Shown here piece after piece: positions 17,937-26,887 of a stretch of 64,000 bases of DNA. Source of the DNA: JACCZX01 sp963801035. GTDB lineage: Bacteria > Pseudomonadota > Gammaproteobacteria > Burkholderiales > Burkholderiaceae_F. The DNA lies in assembly GCA_963801035.1 (NCBI GenBank), contig CAWDDF010000009.1, positions 186,001 to 250,000 on the forward strand. The letters are read 5' to 3'. How positions within the stretch are numbered: position 1 is the first letter of the stretch; every line of letters begins with the position of its first letter. The notes beneath the pieces are model-generated. The model searched no databases and was not told the DNA's origin. It saw only the letters and a list, made by a program, of their open reading frames with translations. The position numbers and the translations under genes are program-made.

Positions 17937-18422
17937 ATGAATCGAGACAAGAAGGGGCTTGACCCCACGCCGGACGCTAATCGTGATCCGTTGTCCGGCG
18001 CACCGGGTTCGCATCCGGTCGGTACAGGTATAGGTGCAGCAGCCGGTGGTATTGCAGCAGGCGCAGCTGCCGGCACGTTGGCCGCAGGCCCGGTCGGTAC
18101 CGTCGTCGGTGCTGCAGTCGGCGCAGTCGCAGGTGGACTTGCCGGTAAAGCAGTGGCCGAGAGCATCGATCCAACGGTGGTCGACTCGCACTGGCGCGGC
18201 CGCTACGACCGCGAGCCGTACTACGAAAGTGGAATGACGTACGACGATTACGCACCAAGCTATCGGTTGGGTGCTGATGCCCGTGTACGAAACGAAAATG
18301 CCCGCTTCGAAGAAGTTGAACACTCACTGGCGCGCGACTATGAGAAGGTTAAGGGCAAGTCGCGCCTCGGTTGGGAGAAAGCCAAGCGCTCGGCGCGCGC
18401 CGGCTGGGACACAGAGTATTGA
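17937..18422 (+). CDS. glycine-zipper protein of unknown function
   Basis: Protein of 161 residues with a soluble head and a long Gly/Ala-rich stretch (about residues 30-75: GTGIGAAAGGIAAGAAAGTLAAG and onward) of the glycine-zipper type, likely membrane inserted. The C-terminus is charged (DYEKVKGKSRLGWEKAKRSAR), a segment shared by many small Burkholderiales proteins. It follows the GlsB-type gene and ends before a strong terminator, so these two form one transcript. The genes around it suggest a stress role, but I do not know its function. Confidence 0.7.
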   Translation: MNRDKKGLDPTPDANRDPLSGAPGSHPVGTGIGAAAGGIAAGAAAGTLAAGPVGTVVGAAVGAVAGGLAGKAVAESIDPTVVDSHWRGRYDREPYYESGMTYDDYAPSYRLGADARVRNENARFEEVEHSLARDYEKVKGKSRLGWEKAKRSARAGWDTEY

Positions 18423-18437
18423 GGATCTCGTTATGAC

Positions 18438-18464
18438 AGCCCCGCTTCGGCGGGGCTTTTTTTT
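18438..18464 (+). terminator. rho-independent terminator after the GlsB/glycine-zipper pair
   Basis: An 8-bp perfect stem (18438-18445 with 18450-18457) closed by a TTCG tetraloop is followed by eight T. It sits 15 bases after the glycine-zipper stop codon and is one of the strongest terminators in the window. Confidence 0.9.
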
Positions 18465-18607
18465 GTCGACCGTCGAAGAAGGCGATCTTGCGAAAAGTTC
18501 GCAGCCAGCTTGATACGGTACTAGGCGAGCAAATTGCTTAGCGCAACAGCGCAAAGCATGCAAAAGAAGGGCGGGCCTTAGAACCGTAAGGCAGGCACGA
18601 CCCGACG

Positions 18608-18632
18608 GCGGCACGATGTGCCGCTTTTTTTT
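18608..18632 (+). terminator. terminator-like hairpin in the leader of the catalase gene
   Basis: A 7-bp perfect stem (18608-18614 with 18618-18624, GAT loop) is followed by eight T ending at 18632, only 18 bases before the catalase ATG. A second hairpin (GCCTTA with TAAGGC, loop GAACCG) lies just upstream at about 18576-18593. A transcript starting upstream would have to pass this terminator to reach katE, so it could be an attenuator or the end of a small RNA. Confidence 0.7.
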
Positions 18633-18650
18633 CACCTCTACAGGAAAAAG

Positions 18651-21161
18651 ATGGCCACGAAGCGCTCAAGCAGCAAATCACCTCCGGCAACCGCCAGGCA
18701 GCCAAAAAAGCCGGCCGCGGGCGGCTCGGATAAATCAACAGTTAGCGGTCCATCGGCTCGCACTCCCGCACGTGCTTCGAAGGGCCTGGTGTCGCGCGCA
18801 GCGTCGGCTTTGCTCGACGGCATGAAAAGCAGCAGTCCGGACGTGCGTGCTGAAGCTGCCGCTGGCCGGCTTGCCGAAAAGATGGCGGGCACCGACGAGA
18901 TGAGTCGAGCATTCCGTTTCAACGCCATCAAGCCCGCCGAGTTCGAGCGCAAGAACGCGCTGAATCCGCCGCAGGGCCAAAGTGCTGACCCGCCGTCGAC
19001 TGATGTTTCAGCCAGCACGATCACTGAAACGAACAGCAACGAGAAAACGGGCGATGCAGCTAGCCCTGGCGAGAATCCAAACAACGCGCCGCTTGAAAAA
19101 GTGCGTGTCGACTCTGGCGGTCGTGCGCTGACGACCAATCAGGGCGTCGCAATCGCAGACAACCAGAATTCGCTAAAAGCCGGCTTGCGCGGGCCGACGC
19201 TGCTCGAAGACTTCATCCTGCGCGACAAGATCACGCACTTTGATCACGAGCGTATTCCCGAGCGCGTGGTTCATGCGCGCGGCTCAGGGGCACATGGTTT
19301 TTTCGAGTGCTACGAGGCGCTGACCGATCTGACGATGGCCGCTCCATTCGCGGAAGCAGGGAAACGCACGCCGGTATTCGTCCGCTTTTCGACAGTCGTC
19401 GGCGAGCGCGGCTCCTTCGACCTCGCGCGCGACGTGCGCGGATTTGCCGTCAAGTTCTATACCGATCAGGGCAATTGGGATCTGGTCGGTAACAACATTC
19501 CGGTGTTCTTCATTCAGGACCCGATGAAATTTCCGGACCTGGTCCATGCAGTGAAACCCGAGCCCCACCACGCGATGCCACAAGCAGCAAGCGCGCACGA
19601 TACGTTCTGGGACTTTGCGAGCTTGATGCCGGAAATCTCGCACATGCTGATGTGGGTGATGTCGGATCGAGCCATCCCGCGCAGCTATCGAATGATGCAG
19701 GGCTTCGGCGTGCACACATTCCGCCTGGTCAACGCGCAAGGCGCATCGGTGTTCGTCAAATTTCACTGGAGTCCGATGCTGGGCACGCACTCAGTGGTGT
19801 GGGACGAGGCCGTCAAGATCAATGGTGCCGATCCCGATTTCCACCGTCGCGATTTGTGGGAAGCGATTGAAGGTGGCGCGTATCCGGAGTACGAGCTGGG
19901 GCTGCAGATCTTTACCGAGGAACAGGCAGAGGGGTTCAGCTTCGATGTGCTCGACTCGACCAAGATCATTCCTGAAGAATTGGTGCCGCTACGGCCGGTC
20001 GGCAGGTTGGTGCTCAACCGCAACCCGGACAACTTCTTTGCCGAAACCGAACAGGTCGCGTTCTGTACGCAGCACGTCGTGCCCGGCATCGACTTCACCA
20101 ATGATCCATTGCTGCAAGGTCGCAATTTTTCTTACCACGACACGCAGTTGACGCGACTTGGTGGTCCGAATTTTCACGAGATACCGATCAATGCATCAGT
20201 AGCGCAGGTGCACAACAATCAGCGCGACGGATTTCACCGGCAATCGATCCCAAGAGGCCGCGTTGCTTACGAGCCGAATTCGCTCGGCGGAGGTTGTCCT
20301 TTCCAGGCCGGCAAGTTGGGTTTCATGTCATTTCCCGAGCCGATCGAAGGCGACAAGCTGCGCGGCAAGCCCGAAAAGTTCGCGGACCATTACACGCAGG
20401 CCACGCTTTTCTATAACAGCCAGACCGCCGTCGAGCAGAACCATATCGTCGAAGCTTTTCGATTCGAACTGACGAAGGTGCAAACGCCTGCGGTTCGGTC
20501 CCGCATGGTTGCAGGCTTGCTCAACGTCGACCGTGACCTTGCATCGAGAGTTGCTCAAGGTCTTGGTATCGACTTGCCCGAACCGCTGCCGCGCGTGCTT
20601 GCGAAACCCACACAGCCGGAGGTAACAAGCTCCGGTGCGCTTTCGCTCTTTTCGCGCCCCGGAGATGGATCGATTCGGACGCGCAAGGTAGCTCTGATCG
20701 TCGCTGACGGCGTCGATGGGAGCGAGCTGCAGTCGATTTACGACGCGCTGACAGATCAAGGCGCCCTCGCGGTTTACGTGGGCCATCGGCTCGGCGCGGT
20801 GCAATCCTCGTCCGGCGAACCGATCGAAGTCGAAATCACGTTGGAAACGGCGCCTGCGGTTTTGTTCGACGCGCTCGTCTTACCAAGCGGGAAAACTGCG
20901 ATCGAAATGCTGGGCAACAGCGGTCAGGCGATGGAGTTCTTGAAACTTCAATACCGACACTGCAAGCCAATCCTTGCGCTCGAAGGAGCAAGTGCGCTGC
21001 TCGAAGGCGCAAACATTTCGCCTCGACTGCCCGACGGCAATGATGATCCAGGACTGCTGATCGTTGAGGACGAGGACGCTGCGACGGTGACGGACGCATT
21101 TGTGCGGGCGATTGCGCGGCATCGACATTTCGAACGGCAAATGGATCCGCCGATGGTTTAG
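18651..21161 (+). CDS. katE: large-subunit catalase HPII type (KatE)
   Basis: Heme catalase converting hydrogen peroxide to water and oxygen, of the large-subunit clade with a C-terminal flavodoxin/DJ-1-like domain. It has 836 residues from the ATG at 18651, after the SD AGGAAAA. The catalytic histidine lies in RVVHARGSGAHG, the core continues through FVRFSTVVGERGS and NFFAETEQVAFCTQHVVPG, and the C-terminal domain starts near KVALIVADGVDG. Compared with E. coli KatE the N-terminus is longer by roughly 80 residues, rich in K, S, A and P and probably disordered. The ferritin-like gene follows 24 bases later, so peroxide removal and iron handling seem linked. Confidence 0.95.
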   Translation: MATKRSSSKSPPATARQPKKPAAGGSDKSTVSGPSARTPARASKGLVSRAASALLDGMKSSSPDVRAEAAAGRLAEKMAGTDEMSRAFRFNAIKPAEFERKNALNPPQGQSADPPSTDVSASTITETNSNEKTGDAASPGENPNNAPLEKVRVDSGGRALTTNQGVAIADNQNSLKAGLRGPTLLEDFILRDKITHFDHERIPERVVHARGSGAHGFFECYEALTDLTMAAPFAEAGKRTPVFVRFSTVVGERGSFDLARDVRGFAVKFYTDQGNWDLVGNNIPVFFIQDPMKFPDLVHAVKPEPHHAMPQAASAHDTFWDFASLMPEISHMLMWVMSDRAIPRSYRMMQGFGVHTFRLVNAQGASVFVKFHWSPMLGTHSVVWDEAVKINGADPDFHRRDLWEAIEGGAYPEYELGLQIFTEEQAEGFSFDVLDSTKIIPEELVPLRPVGRLVLNRNPDNFFAETEQVAFCTQHVVPGIDFTNDPLLQGRNFSYHDTQLTRLGGPNFHEIPINASVAQVHNNQRDGFHRQSIPRGRVAYEPNSLGGGCPFQAGKLGFMSFPEPIEGDKLRGKPEKFADHYTQATLFYNSQTAVEQNHIVEAFRFELTKVQTPAVRSRMVAGLLNVDRDLASRVAQGLGIDLPEPLPRVLAKPTQPEVTSSGALSLFSRPGDGSIRTRKVALIVADGVDGSELQSIYDALTDQGALAVYVGHRLGAVQSSSGEPIEVEITLETAPAVLFDALVLPSGKTAIEMLGNSGQAMEFLKLQYRHCKPILALEGASALLEGANISPRLPDGNDDPGLLIVEDEDAATVTDAFVRAIARHRHFERQMDPPMV

Positions 21162-21185
21162 CAATTCAACATGATGGAGACAGCA

Positions 21186-21779
21186 ATGAACAAACAACTG
21201 AAGGAACTGCTTTATCAGATGCTCGAGACCGAGCTGGGAGGCGTGCAGGTCTACACGACCGCTCTCGAATGCGTCGTCAACGAAGACCTCGAGGAGGAAT
21301 GGACCAAGTATTTGGCGCAGACCGAGCGACACGTTGAAGTGATGCGGCAACTGCTGGGCACCCTGGGTCTAGATCCTGAGCAGGAGACACCCGGACGGAA
21401 GGTCGTCCGACACATCGGTGAGTCGCTTGTGCAGGCGATGCAAATGGCACTCGAAGGTGGGGGTGAGCCCGAAGCCGCGGAGCTCGTCGCGTGCGAGTGC
21501 GTCGTCTTTGCCGAAACCAAAGACCATTTGAACTGGGAACTGCTGTCGAAATTTACGCAGAAATGCGGCGACACAGAGAAACAAGCACTGACCACCGCCG
21601 TCAAGGAAGTAGAAGATCAGGAAGACGAGCACATTTATCACAGCAAAGGCTGGTGCCGCGAGCTGTGGATTCAGTCGCTGGGCATGCCAGCCGTGTTACC
21701 GCCACCGGAAGAAGAGAGAAAAGTAAAGACCGCGCTCGGCGCGGCGCACGCGGAGAAAGCGCGCGAAGAAATGCTGTAG
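21186..21779 (+). CDS. ferritin-like domain protein
   Basis: Helical protein of 197 residues with a ferritin-like four-helix pattern: LKELLYQMLETELGGVQVYTTALECV for helix A, TERHVEVMRQLLGTLGL for helix B and further Glu/His helices up to DQEDEHIYHSKGW. The E and H positions would suit a di-iron site. The ATG at 21186 is the start, since GGAG lies six bases upstream. It is 24 bases behind katE and probably shares its transcript. Function may be peroxide-linked iron storage or a manganese-catalase-like activity. The exact family is uncertain. Confidence 0.72.
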   Translation: MNKQLKELLYQMLETELGGVQVYTTALECVVNEDLEEEWTKYLAQTERHVEVMRQLLGTLGLDPEQETPGRKVVRHIGESLVQAMQMALEGGGEPEAAELVACECVVFAETKDHLNWELLSKFTQKCGDTEKQALTTAVKEVEDQEDEHIYHSKGWCRELWIQSLGMPAVLPPPEEERKVKTALGAAHAEKAREEML

Positions 21780-21952
21780 TTGTTGTTGATAACCGGCTGT
21801 AGAGAATTGGCGAAGCAGTATCGCAGTCCGTTGACTGTGGGTGCGGGGCGTGGTTGCGCACGTACCCGCTTTCCGCATTCATACGCCTGGCAGTTTCATT
21901 CAACGGACGGTGACCGTAAACTGGAACTCCGCAACGACGATGAACGTTCAGG

Positions 21953-23615
21953 ATGGCGCAGACCCGTTCGATCTCTTCCGAAGTTGAAAGACCGAGTCTG
22001 CAAAAGGCAGCCACCGGTATCCACGGTCTGGACGAAGTCACCAATGGCGGATTGCCGAGAGGACGGCCGACGCTCGTGTGCGGCGCGGCAGGTTGCGGCA
22101 AGACGATGTTAGCGGCCGAGTTTCTCGTTCACGGCGCGGTCCAGTATGGCGAGCCCGGCGTTTTCATGATGTTCGAGGAGAGCGCAGCCGAGCTGACCGA
22201 AAACGTGCGCTCTCTTGGCTTTGATCTCGACAAACTGCAAAGGCAGCGCAAGATCGCACTCGACTTCGTTCACATTGAACGCAGCGAGATCGAGGAAACC
22301 GGCGAATACGACCTCGAGGGACTTTTTATTCGCCTTCAGCATGCCGTCGATCGGATCGGAGCCAAGCGCGTCGTACTCGACACCGATTGAAGCGTTATTT
22401 GCCGGGATTCCAAATCAGGGGGTGTTGCGCGCCGAACTTCGGCGCCTGTTCAGATGGTTGAAAGATCGCCGACTGACCGCAGTGATCACCGGCGAAAGGG
22501 GCGACCAAACGCTGACGCGTTTTGGACTCGAGGAGTACGTCGCCGATTGCGTGATTCTGCTGGACCACCGAATCGACGACCAGGTTTCGACCCGCAGGCT
22601 GCGCGTCGTCAAATACCGTGGCTCGGCGCACGGCACGAACGAATATCCATTCGTCATCGGTGCCAATGGATTATCCGTAGTGCCGATTACATCGCTGCGA
22701 CTTGATCACAAGGCTTTTAGCCAGCGTGTCGCCTCCGGCATCCAGGGTTTGGACGACATGCTGGGAGGCAAAGGCGTTTACCGCGGCACCAGCGTTTTAG
22801 TTTCCGGGGCCCCGGGCACCGGCAAGAGCAGCATCGGCGCGTCCTTCGTAAATGCCGCGTGTTCGCGCGGCGAACGCGCGCTGTTGTTTGCCTACGAGGA
22901 GTCAGAAAGCCAGCTGTTGCGCAACATGCGCTCCGTCCGACTCGACCTCGGACAGTGGGTTCGCAAAGGGTTGCTGCAGGTTCACGCCTCGCGTCCCACA
23001 TTGCAGGGCTTGGAGCAGCATCTGGTGGCGATGTATGACAGCGTTCGTCAGTTCCGCCCGTCGGTGGTGGTTGTGGACCCGATCAGTAACCTGACAATGG
23101 AACGAGAAGATGTCTCATTGAAGCCAACCCTGATGAGGCTGATCGATTTTCTGAAGCAAGAGGGCATCACTGCGGTGTTCACGAGCCTGACAACGGACAC
23201 CACTGTGCCCAGCGCGGACTCGGAAGTCGGAGTGTCCTCGTTGATGGACACGTGGTTCGTCCTGGGAAATTACGAGCAGAACGGCGAGCGCACGCGGACG
23301 CTGCAAGTGCTGAAATCGCGCGGGATGGAGCATTCGAACCGAGTCCGCGAGTTTCTGATGAGTCGCCGAGGTATCGAGCTAATCGACGTCTACTCGTCGG
23401 GAGCACGGGTGCTCACAGGGAGTGCACGTGCAAAGCAGCAGGCGGAAGAGCTGGCGGCCGTCAGGATCAAAGAGCTCGATCACAATCGGAGCTTGCGTGA
23501 CCTCGGCAGTCAACGCGCTGAAATCGACGCAAAGATTGCGGCGCTTGGCCCTCCGATTGCAAGGCGCTTGGAAGATCCGAGAGCGCGCCGGCGCAGTAAC
23601 AAAGGGGCCAGGTGA
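21953..23615 (+). pseudogene. kaiC: KaiC-like double-domain ATPase, frameshifted in CI
   Basis: Two RecA-type KaiC domains. CI has Walker A GAAGCGKT and the catalytic FEES pair; CII has Walker A GAPGTGKS and YEES. The frame breaks at 22385, where one extra G after RVVLDT puts IEALFAGIPNQG in the next frame. Correcting it gives 553 residues. The phosphosite dyad equivalent to S431/T432 of cyanobacterial KaiC appears as Ser-Ser (residues 428-429, VGVSSLMDT), so autophosphorylation is possible. Two KaiB genes and a hybrid kinase follow with overlapping or touching ends. No KaiA is visible. If the shift is real, the Kai system is inactive; I think an assembly indel is more likely. Confidence 0.88.
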
Positions 23616-23956
23616 TGGCGACGCTGACTAAAGCTGCGACAAGGAAGACAGCGGCAGCAGCCAAAACACCAGAATGGCAGCTTCGGTTATACATCGCGGG
23701 TCGCACCGCAAAGTCGAACGCGGCTCTTGGTAACTTAAAACGTCTGTGTGAGACGCATCTGGCAGGGCGGTATGTCATCGAGGTCATCGACCTGCTGGTC
23801 AATCCACGATTGGCAGCGGGCGATCAGATCCTGGCAGTACCCACGTTGGTGCGAAAGTTTCCGGAGCCGATCAGAAAAATCATTGGCGATCTGTCCAATG
23901 AGGAACGTGTGCTCGTCGGTTTGGACGTGCAACCGCTGCGTAAGGGTGGCCGGTGA
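23615..23956 (+). CDS. kaiB: KaiB-like protein 1
   Basis: KaiB family protein of 113 residues with a thioredoxin-like core. WQLRLYIAGRT begins the fold, and the conserved block from NPRLAAGDQILAVPTLVRKF to IIGDLSNEERVLVGLD is very close to cyanobacterial KaiB, including the cis-proline PTL. The ATG at 23615 overlaps the kaiC stop (TGATG), so translation is coupled. KaiB binds the KaiC CI ring in clock systems. An N-terminal extension of about 20 residues is lysine/alanine rich. Confidence 0.9.
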   Translation: MATLTKAATRKTAAAAKTPEWQLRLYIAGRTAKSNAALGNLKRLCETHLAGRYVIEVIDLLVNPRLAAGDQILAVPTLVRKFPEPIRKIIGDLSNEERVLVGLDVQPLRKGGR

Positions 23957-24264
23957 AAACGGCGGCGAAGAACGGTGGGGCTGGACCCAGCGACTACATC
24001 TTTCGTCTGTACGTCAGCGGAGCCACTGCGCTGTCCGCGCGCGCGGTAGTCAATGCGAGGAAAATCTGCGACGACCACCTGAAGGGAAGGTACCAACTCG
24101 AAATACTCGACATCGCTGACAACGTGGAGATGGCGATGAAAGACCAAATCGTTGCGGCTCCAACCCTTGTGAAACTGGCTCCAGCTCCGTTGCGCCGTTT
24201 CATCGGCGACATGTCGAACGTCAACGTCCTACTCGAGCGACTCGGCGTGCAGCCAGTTGGTTAG
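23953..24264 (+). CDS. kaiB: KaiB-like protein 2 (diverged)
   Basis: Second KaiB family protein, 103 residues, beginning at a GTG at 23953 that overlaps the stop of the first KaiB gene. The fold start YIFRLYVSGATALS and the core QIVAAPTLVKLAPAPLRRFIGDMSN are kept. The NPxLAxxD block of KaiB1 is replaced by DNVEMAMKD, and the end lacks the VLxGLD block. It probably arose by duplication and may have another partner than KaiC, perhaps the hybrid kinase that follows after three bases. No catalytic residues are expected in this family. Confidence 0.88.
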   Translation: MKTAAKNGGAGPSDYIFRLYVSGATALSARAVVNARKICDDHLKGRYQLEILDIADNVEMAMKDQIVAAPTLVKLAPAPLRRFIGDMSNVNVLLERLGVQPVG

Positions 24265-24267
24265 CTG

Positions 24268-26085
24268 ATGCGCTGGACACGCCACTTTTTGAATAAGCCT
24301 GCTGCCACCGGGCCGGCTGATTTTGAAAGTCTGTTGGCCGAAAATGCTGAGCTCACCGCGCTATTGAAAGAGGCGGACGACACGCTCGGCGCGATTCGCA
24401 GCGGCGATGTCGATGCGCTGGTGGTCGGCGATGACATCTACACGCTGGATAGTGCGAACGCGGCAAGCAACAAGTTGCGCAAAGACGTTCTCGCTCAGAT
24501 GGAGGACGCCGTTGTTGCCTTCGATAATAACGAGCACATCATTTTCATGAATGCGGCGGCCGAGCGACAGTACGGAAAGCAGGCATCCGACACGCTTGGA
24601 CGCGTGAAGTCGGAGCTGTTCGAAGAAAATTGGCCAGACCCCGAAGAACGGGCGTCCGCGATGCAAGCTGCGGGCGAATCGGGTGCCTACCGAGTTCACT
24701 CGATTCATGTGAAGCGTGACGGCGTTGCGATTCATGTGGAGTCGACTGTCTCACAACTGCGCGATGCAGGCGGTCAGGCGATAGGGCGCTTGGCGGTCAT
24801 TCGCGACATCACGGACAGGGTTCGAGCCGAAGAAGCGATTAACGCTGCGAGGACAGAACAGGAGCTGATCGACGCTGCGCTGCGCGAGAGTCAGGCTCGC
24901 CTGCGAGAAGCGGATCGCCGCAAGGACGAATTCCTCGCAACACTGGCTCACGAGCTACGCAATCCACTGGCACCGATCCGCAATGCTCTTCAGATCATGC
25001 GGCTCACAGACGAAGCAGTCATTCACGAAAACGCGCGCAGCATTATCGAGCGTCAGCTGCAACAGATGATTCATTTGGTGGATGATTTGCTCGACGTCAG
25101 CCGAATCAGCCAAGGCAAAGTGGAGCTTCGCCGCGAGCACGCCGATCTGGCCGCCGTCGTGCAAACGGCGGTCGAGACGAGTCGGCCTTTGATCGATGCC
25201 GGAAAACATGAACTGACCCTCAGGCTGCCGGCCCCCGGCGCACTAATGGTCGACGTCGACGTCACTCGCATCACTCAAGTGATCGCGAATCTGCTGAACA
25301 ACGCAGCGAAGTACACGCCGCAACATGGGCGGATCGAAATCGCCGCTGAACGCGCAAACGGTCGTGCGCGCATCTCGATCAAGGATTCGGGTGTGGGAAT
25401 TCCCGCCGAAATGCTGCCGCACTTATTCGAGATGTTCGCCCAGATCGATCGTACGTTGGAGCGCGCTCAGGGTGGGCTCGGTATCGGACTCGCGTTGGTC
25501 AAGAGTTTGGTGGAGCTGCACGGAGGCTCGGTGGAGGCACACAGCGAAGGACAGGGACGCGGCAGCCAGTTCGTGGTGAACCTGCCGTTGACTGTCGCCG
25601 ATGCGCAAATAGCTGTACACGAGCCGCCCTCGATATCGACCAGCCGTCACTCGAAGAACATTCGTGTTCTCGTGGTCGACGACAACGTCGACAGTGCCGA
25701 TAGCCTCTCTCAGTGCTTGAGGATGCTGGGGTATCAAACGCTGATGGCACACGACGGGCTCGAGGCAGTCCGATCTGCGGAGTCATACAACCCCGACGTT
25801 GCGCTGCTGGATATCGGCTTGCCGCATATGAGTGGATATGAAGCAGCGCGAAAAATCCGCGCGCAGCCGCAAGGCGCCCGATTGCTACTGATCGCGCTTA
25901 GCGGCTGGGGCCAGGAAGAGGATCGCCGAAAGTCGAAGGCGGCCGGCTTCGACCATCACTTCGTGAAGCCGGTCAACATCGACGAATTAACGAATGTGCT
26001 CGCCAAGCACGAAGCTTCATTCAGCGGACTCCACTCTTCCGAGCCCTCGCTAAACGAGCGTTACTTGCTCGGCGCTGCCGGCTGA
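24268..26085 (+). CDS. soluble hybrid sensor histidine kinase (PAS-HisKA-HATPase-REC)
   Basis: Cytoplasmic hybrid kinase of 605 residues without membrane helices. A PAS domain lies about residues 72-190. The phospho-acceptor is His228 in LAHELRNPLAP. The ATPase domain has NLLNNAAKYT, DSGVGIP and GGLGIGLALV. A receiver domain (about 465-580) has the VVDD acid pair and the phospho-aspartate in LLDIGLP. It is the last gene of the kaiC-kaiB-kaiB operon, three bases after the second KaiB stop, so the kinase is the likely signalling output or input of KaiC. There is no SasA-like KaiB domain at its N-terminus. Confidence 0.9.
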   Translation: MRWTRHFLNKPAATGPADFESLLAENAELTALLKEADDTLGAIRSGDVDALVVGDDIYTLDSANAASNKLRKDVLAQMEDAVVAFDNNEHIIFMNAAAERQYGKQASDTLGRVKSELFEENWPDPEERASAMQAAGESGAYRVHSIHVKRDGVAIHVESTVSQLRDAGGQAIGRLAVIRDITDRVRAEEAINAARTEQELIDAALRESQARLREADRRKDEFLATLAHELRNPLAPIRNALQIMRLTDEAVIHENARSIIERQLQQMIHLVDDLLDVSRISQGKVELRREHADLAAVVQTAVETSRPLIDAGKHELTLRLPAPGALMVDVDVTRITQVIANLLNNAAKYTPQHGRIEIAAERANGRARISIKDSGVGIPAEMLPHLFEMFAQIDRTLERAQGGLGIGLALVKSLVELHGGSVEAHSEGQGRGSQFVVNLPLTVADAQIAVHEPPSISTSRHSKNIRVLVVDDNVDSADSLSQCLRMLGYQTLMAHDGLEAVRSAESYNPDVALLDIGLPHMSGYEAARKIRAQPQGARLLLIALSGWGQEEDRRKSKAAGFDHHFVKPVNIDELTNVLAKHEASFSGLHSSEPSLNERYLLGAAG

Positions 26086-26699
26086 CGCGGGGCGGCGTTC
26101 ACCGTCTTAGAAAGATCCGTGGCCATTTTCAGGTGCTCTTCCAGCGCCGGAAGTGTGTTGGCCGCGAACGACTTCAGCTCGGCGTCCTTGCCTGATTTCG
26201 CTTCTTTCTTAAACAGCGAAACCGCATCGCGATGCGCGCGAACCTGCGAGGCCATATACGCGCGATCAAACTCGGTGCCGGACATACCGGACATTTTCTT
26301 CAGTTCGCGCTCATCCTTCGCCGACGGCGTGGTAGGAAGCGCAACGCTGCGGCTCTCGGCCATCGTCTTCATCTGGCCGCTGGTCTTCGTATGGTCGGTG
26401 ACCATCTTGTCGGCGAACTTCTTGACCGCGTCCGATGACGCCTTTTCCTTCGCCACCTGGCCGCCCTGAATTTCAGCGACGTCACTCTGCGCAGCCTTCA
26501 TCATGAAATCTCGATCGCCACGGTCAAGCGAAGTATTTGATCTCGATGTCGCGGTCGTCTGCTTGCTTGCCGGCGTCTGTGAGCCTGCCGGTTGAGTTGT
26601 AGGCGCGCCCGCAGGCGTTTGCGCAATAGTGGAACTGAAGAAAACCAGCGCGAGCGCGGTGGCGATGCCGGTGGCGCCGGTCCTGATTGCTGTTTGCAT
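26061..26699 (-). CDS. DUF4142 exported protein
   Basis: Exported helical protein of 212 residues of the DUF4142 group, which are ferritin-like four-helix bundles in the envelope. The signal peptide ends near IAQTPAG, followed by a P/T/Q-rich linker and the domain from FMMKAAQSDVAEIQGGQVAKEK with HTKTSGQM and RAYMASQVRAHRDAVSLF. The His/Glu positions could bind metal. It is convergent with the hybrid kinase, overlapping by 25 bases. Family members are common in stress loci, but the function is unknown. Confidence 0.82.
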   Translation of the reverse strand: MQTAIRTGATGIATALALVFFSSTIAQTPAGAPTTQPAGSQTPASKQTTATSRSNTSLDRGDRDFMMKAAQSDVAEIQGGQVAKEKASSDAVKKFADKMVTDHTKTSGQMKTMAESRSVALPTTPSAKDERELKKMSGMSGTEFDRAYMASQVRAHRDAVSLFKKEAKSGKDAELKSFAANTLPALEEHLKMATDLSKTVNAAPRQPAAPSK

Positions 26700-26887
26700 A
26701 AGATATCTCCATCAGAAACAAAGTGGTGTCAGCGCCTTGGCATGGCGCATACCCGACATGCGTGCGGTGAACCCCGCACCAACACGCTTGCACGGTGAGT
26801 TCGCGCACCAAGCGCGTCGATCTTCATGCCCACGTTAAATCTGCGCGGTGTCAGGACGCCTTACGCGCTCGTATCGCGCCGCTCCAG

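Noticed and set aside
21923..21948. GGAAC-N17-CGTT just before kaiC, resembling an EcfG general-stress promoter
   Set aside because: EcfG/PhyR control is typical of alphaproteobacteria, the window looks betaproteobacterial, and the start of transcription would fall on the start codon.
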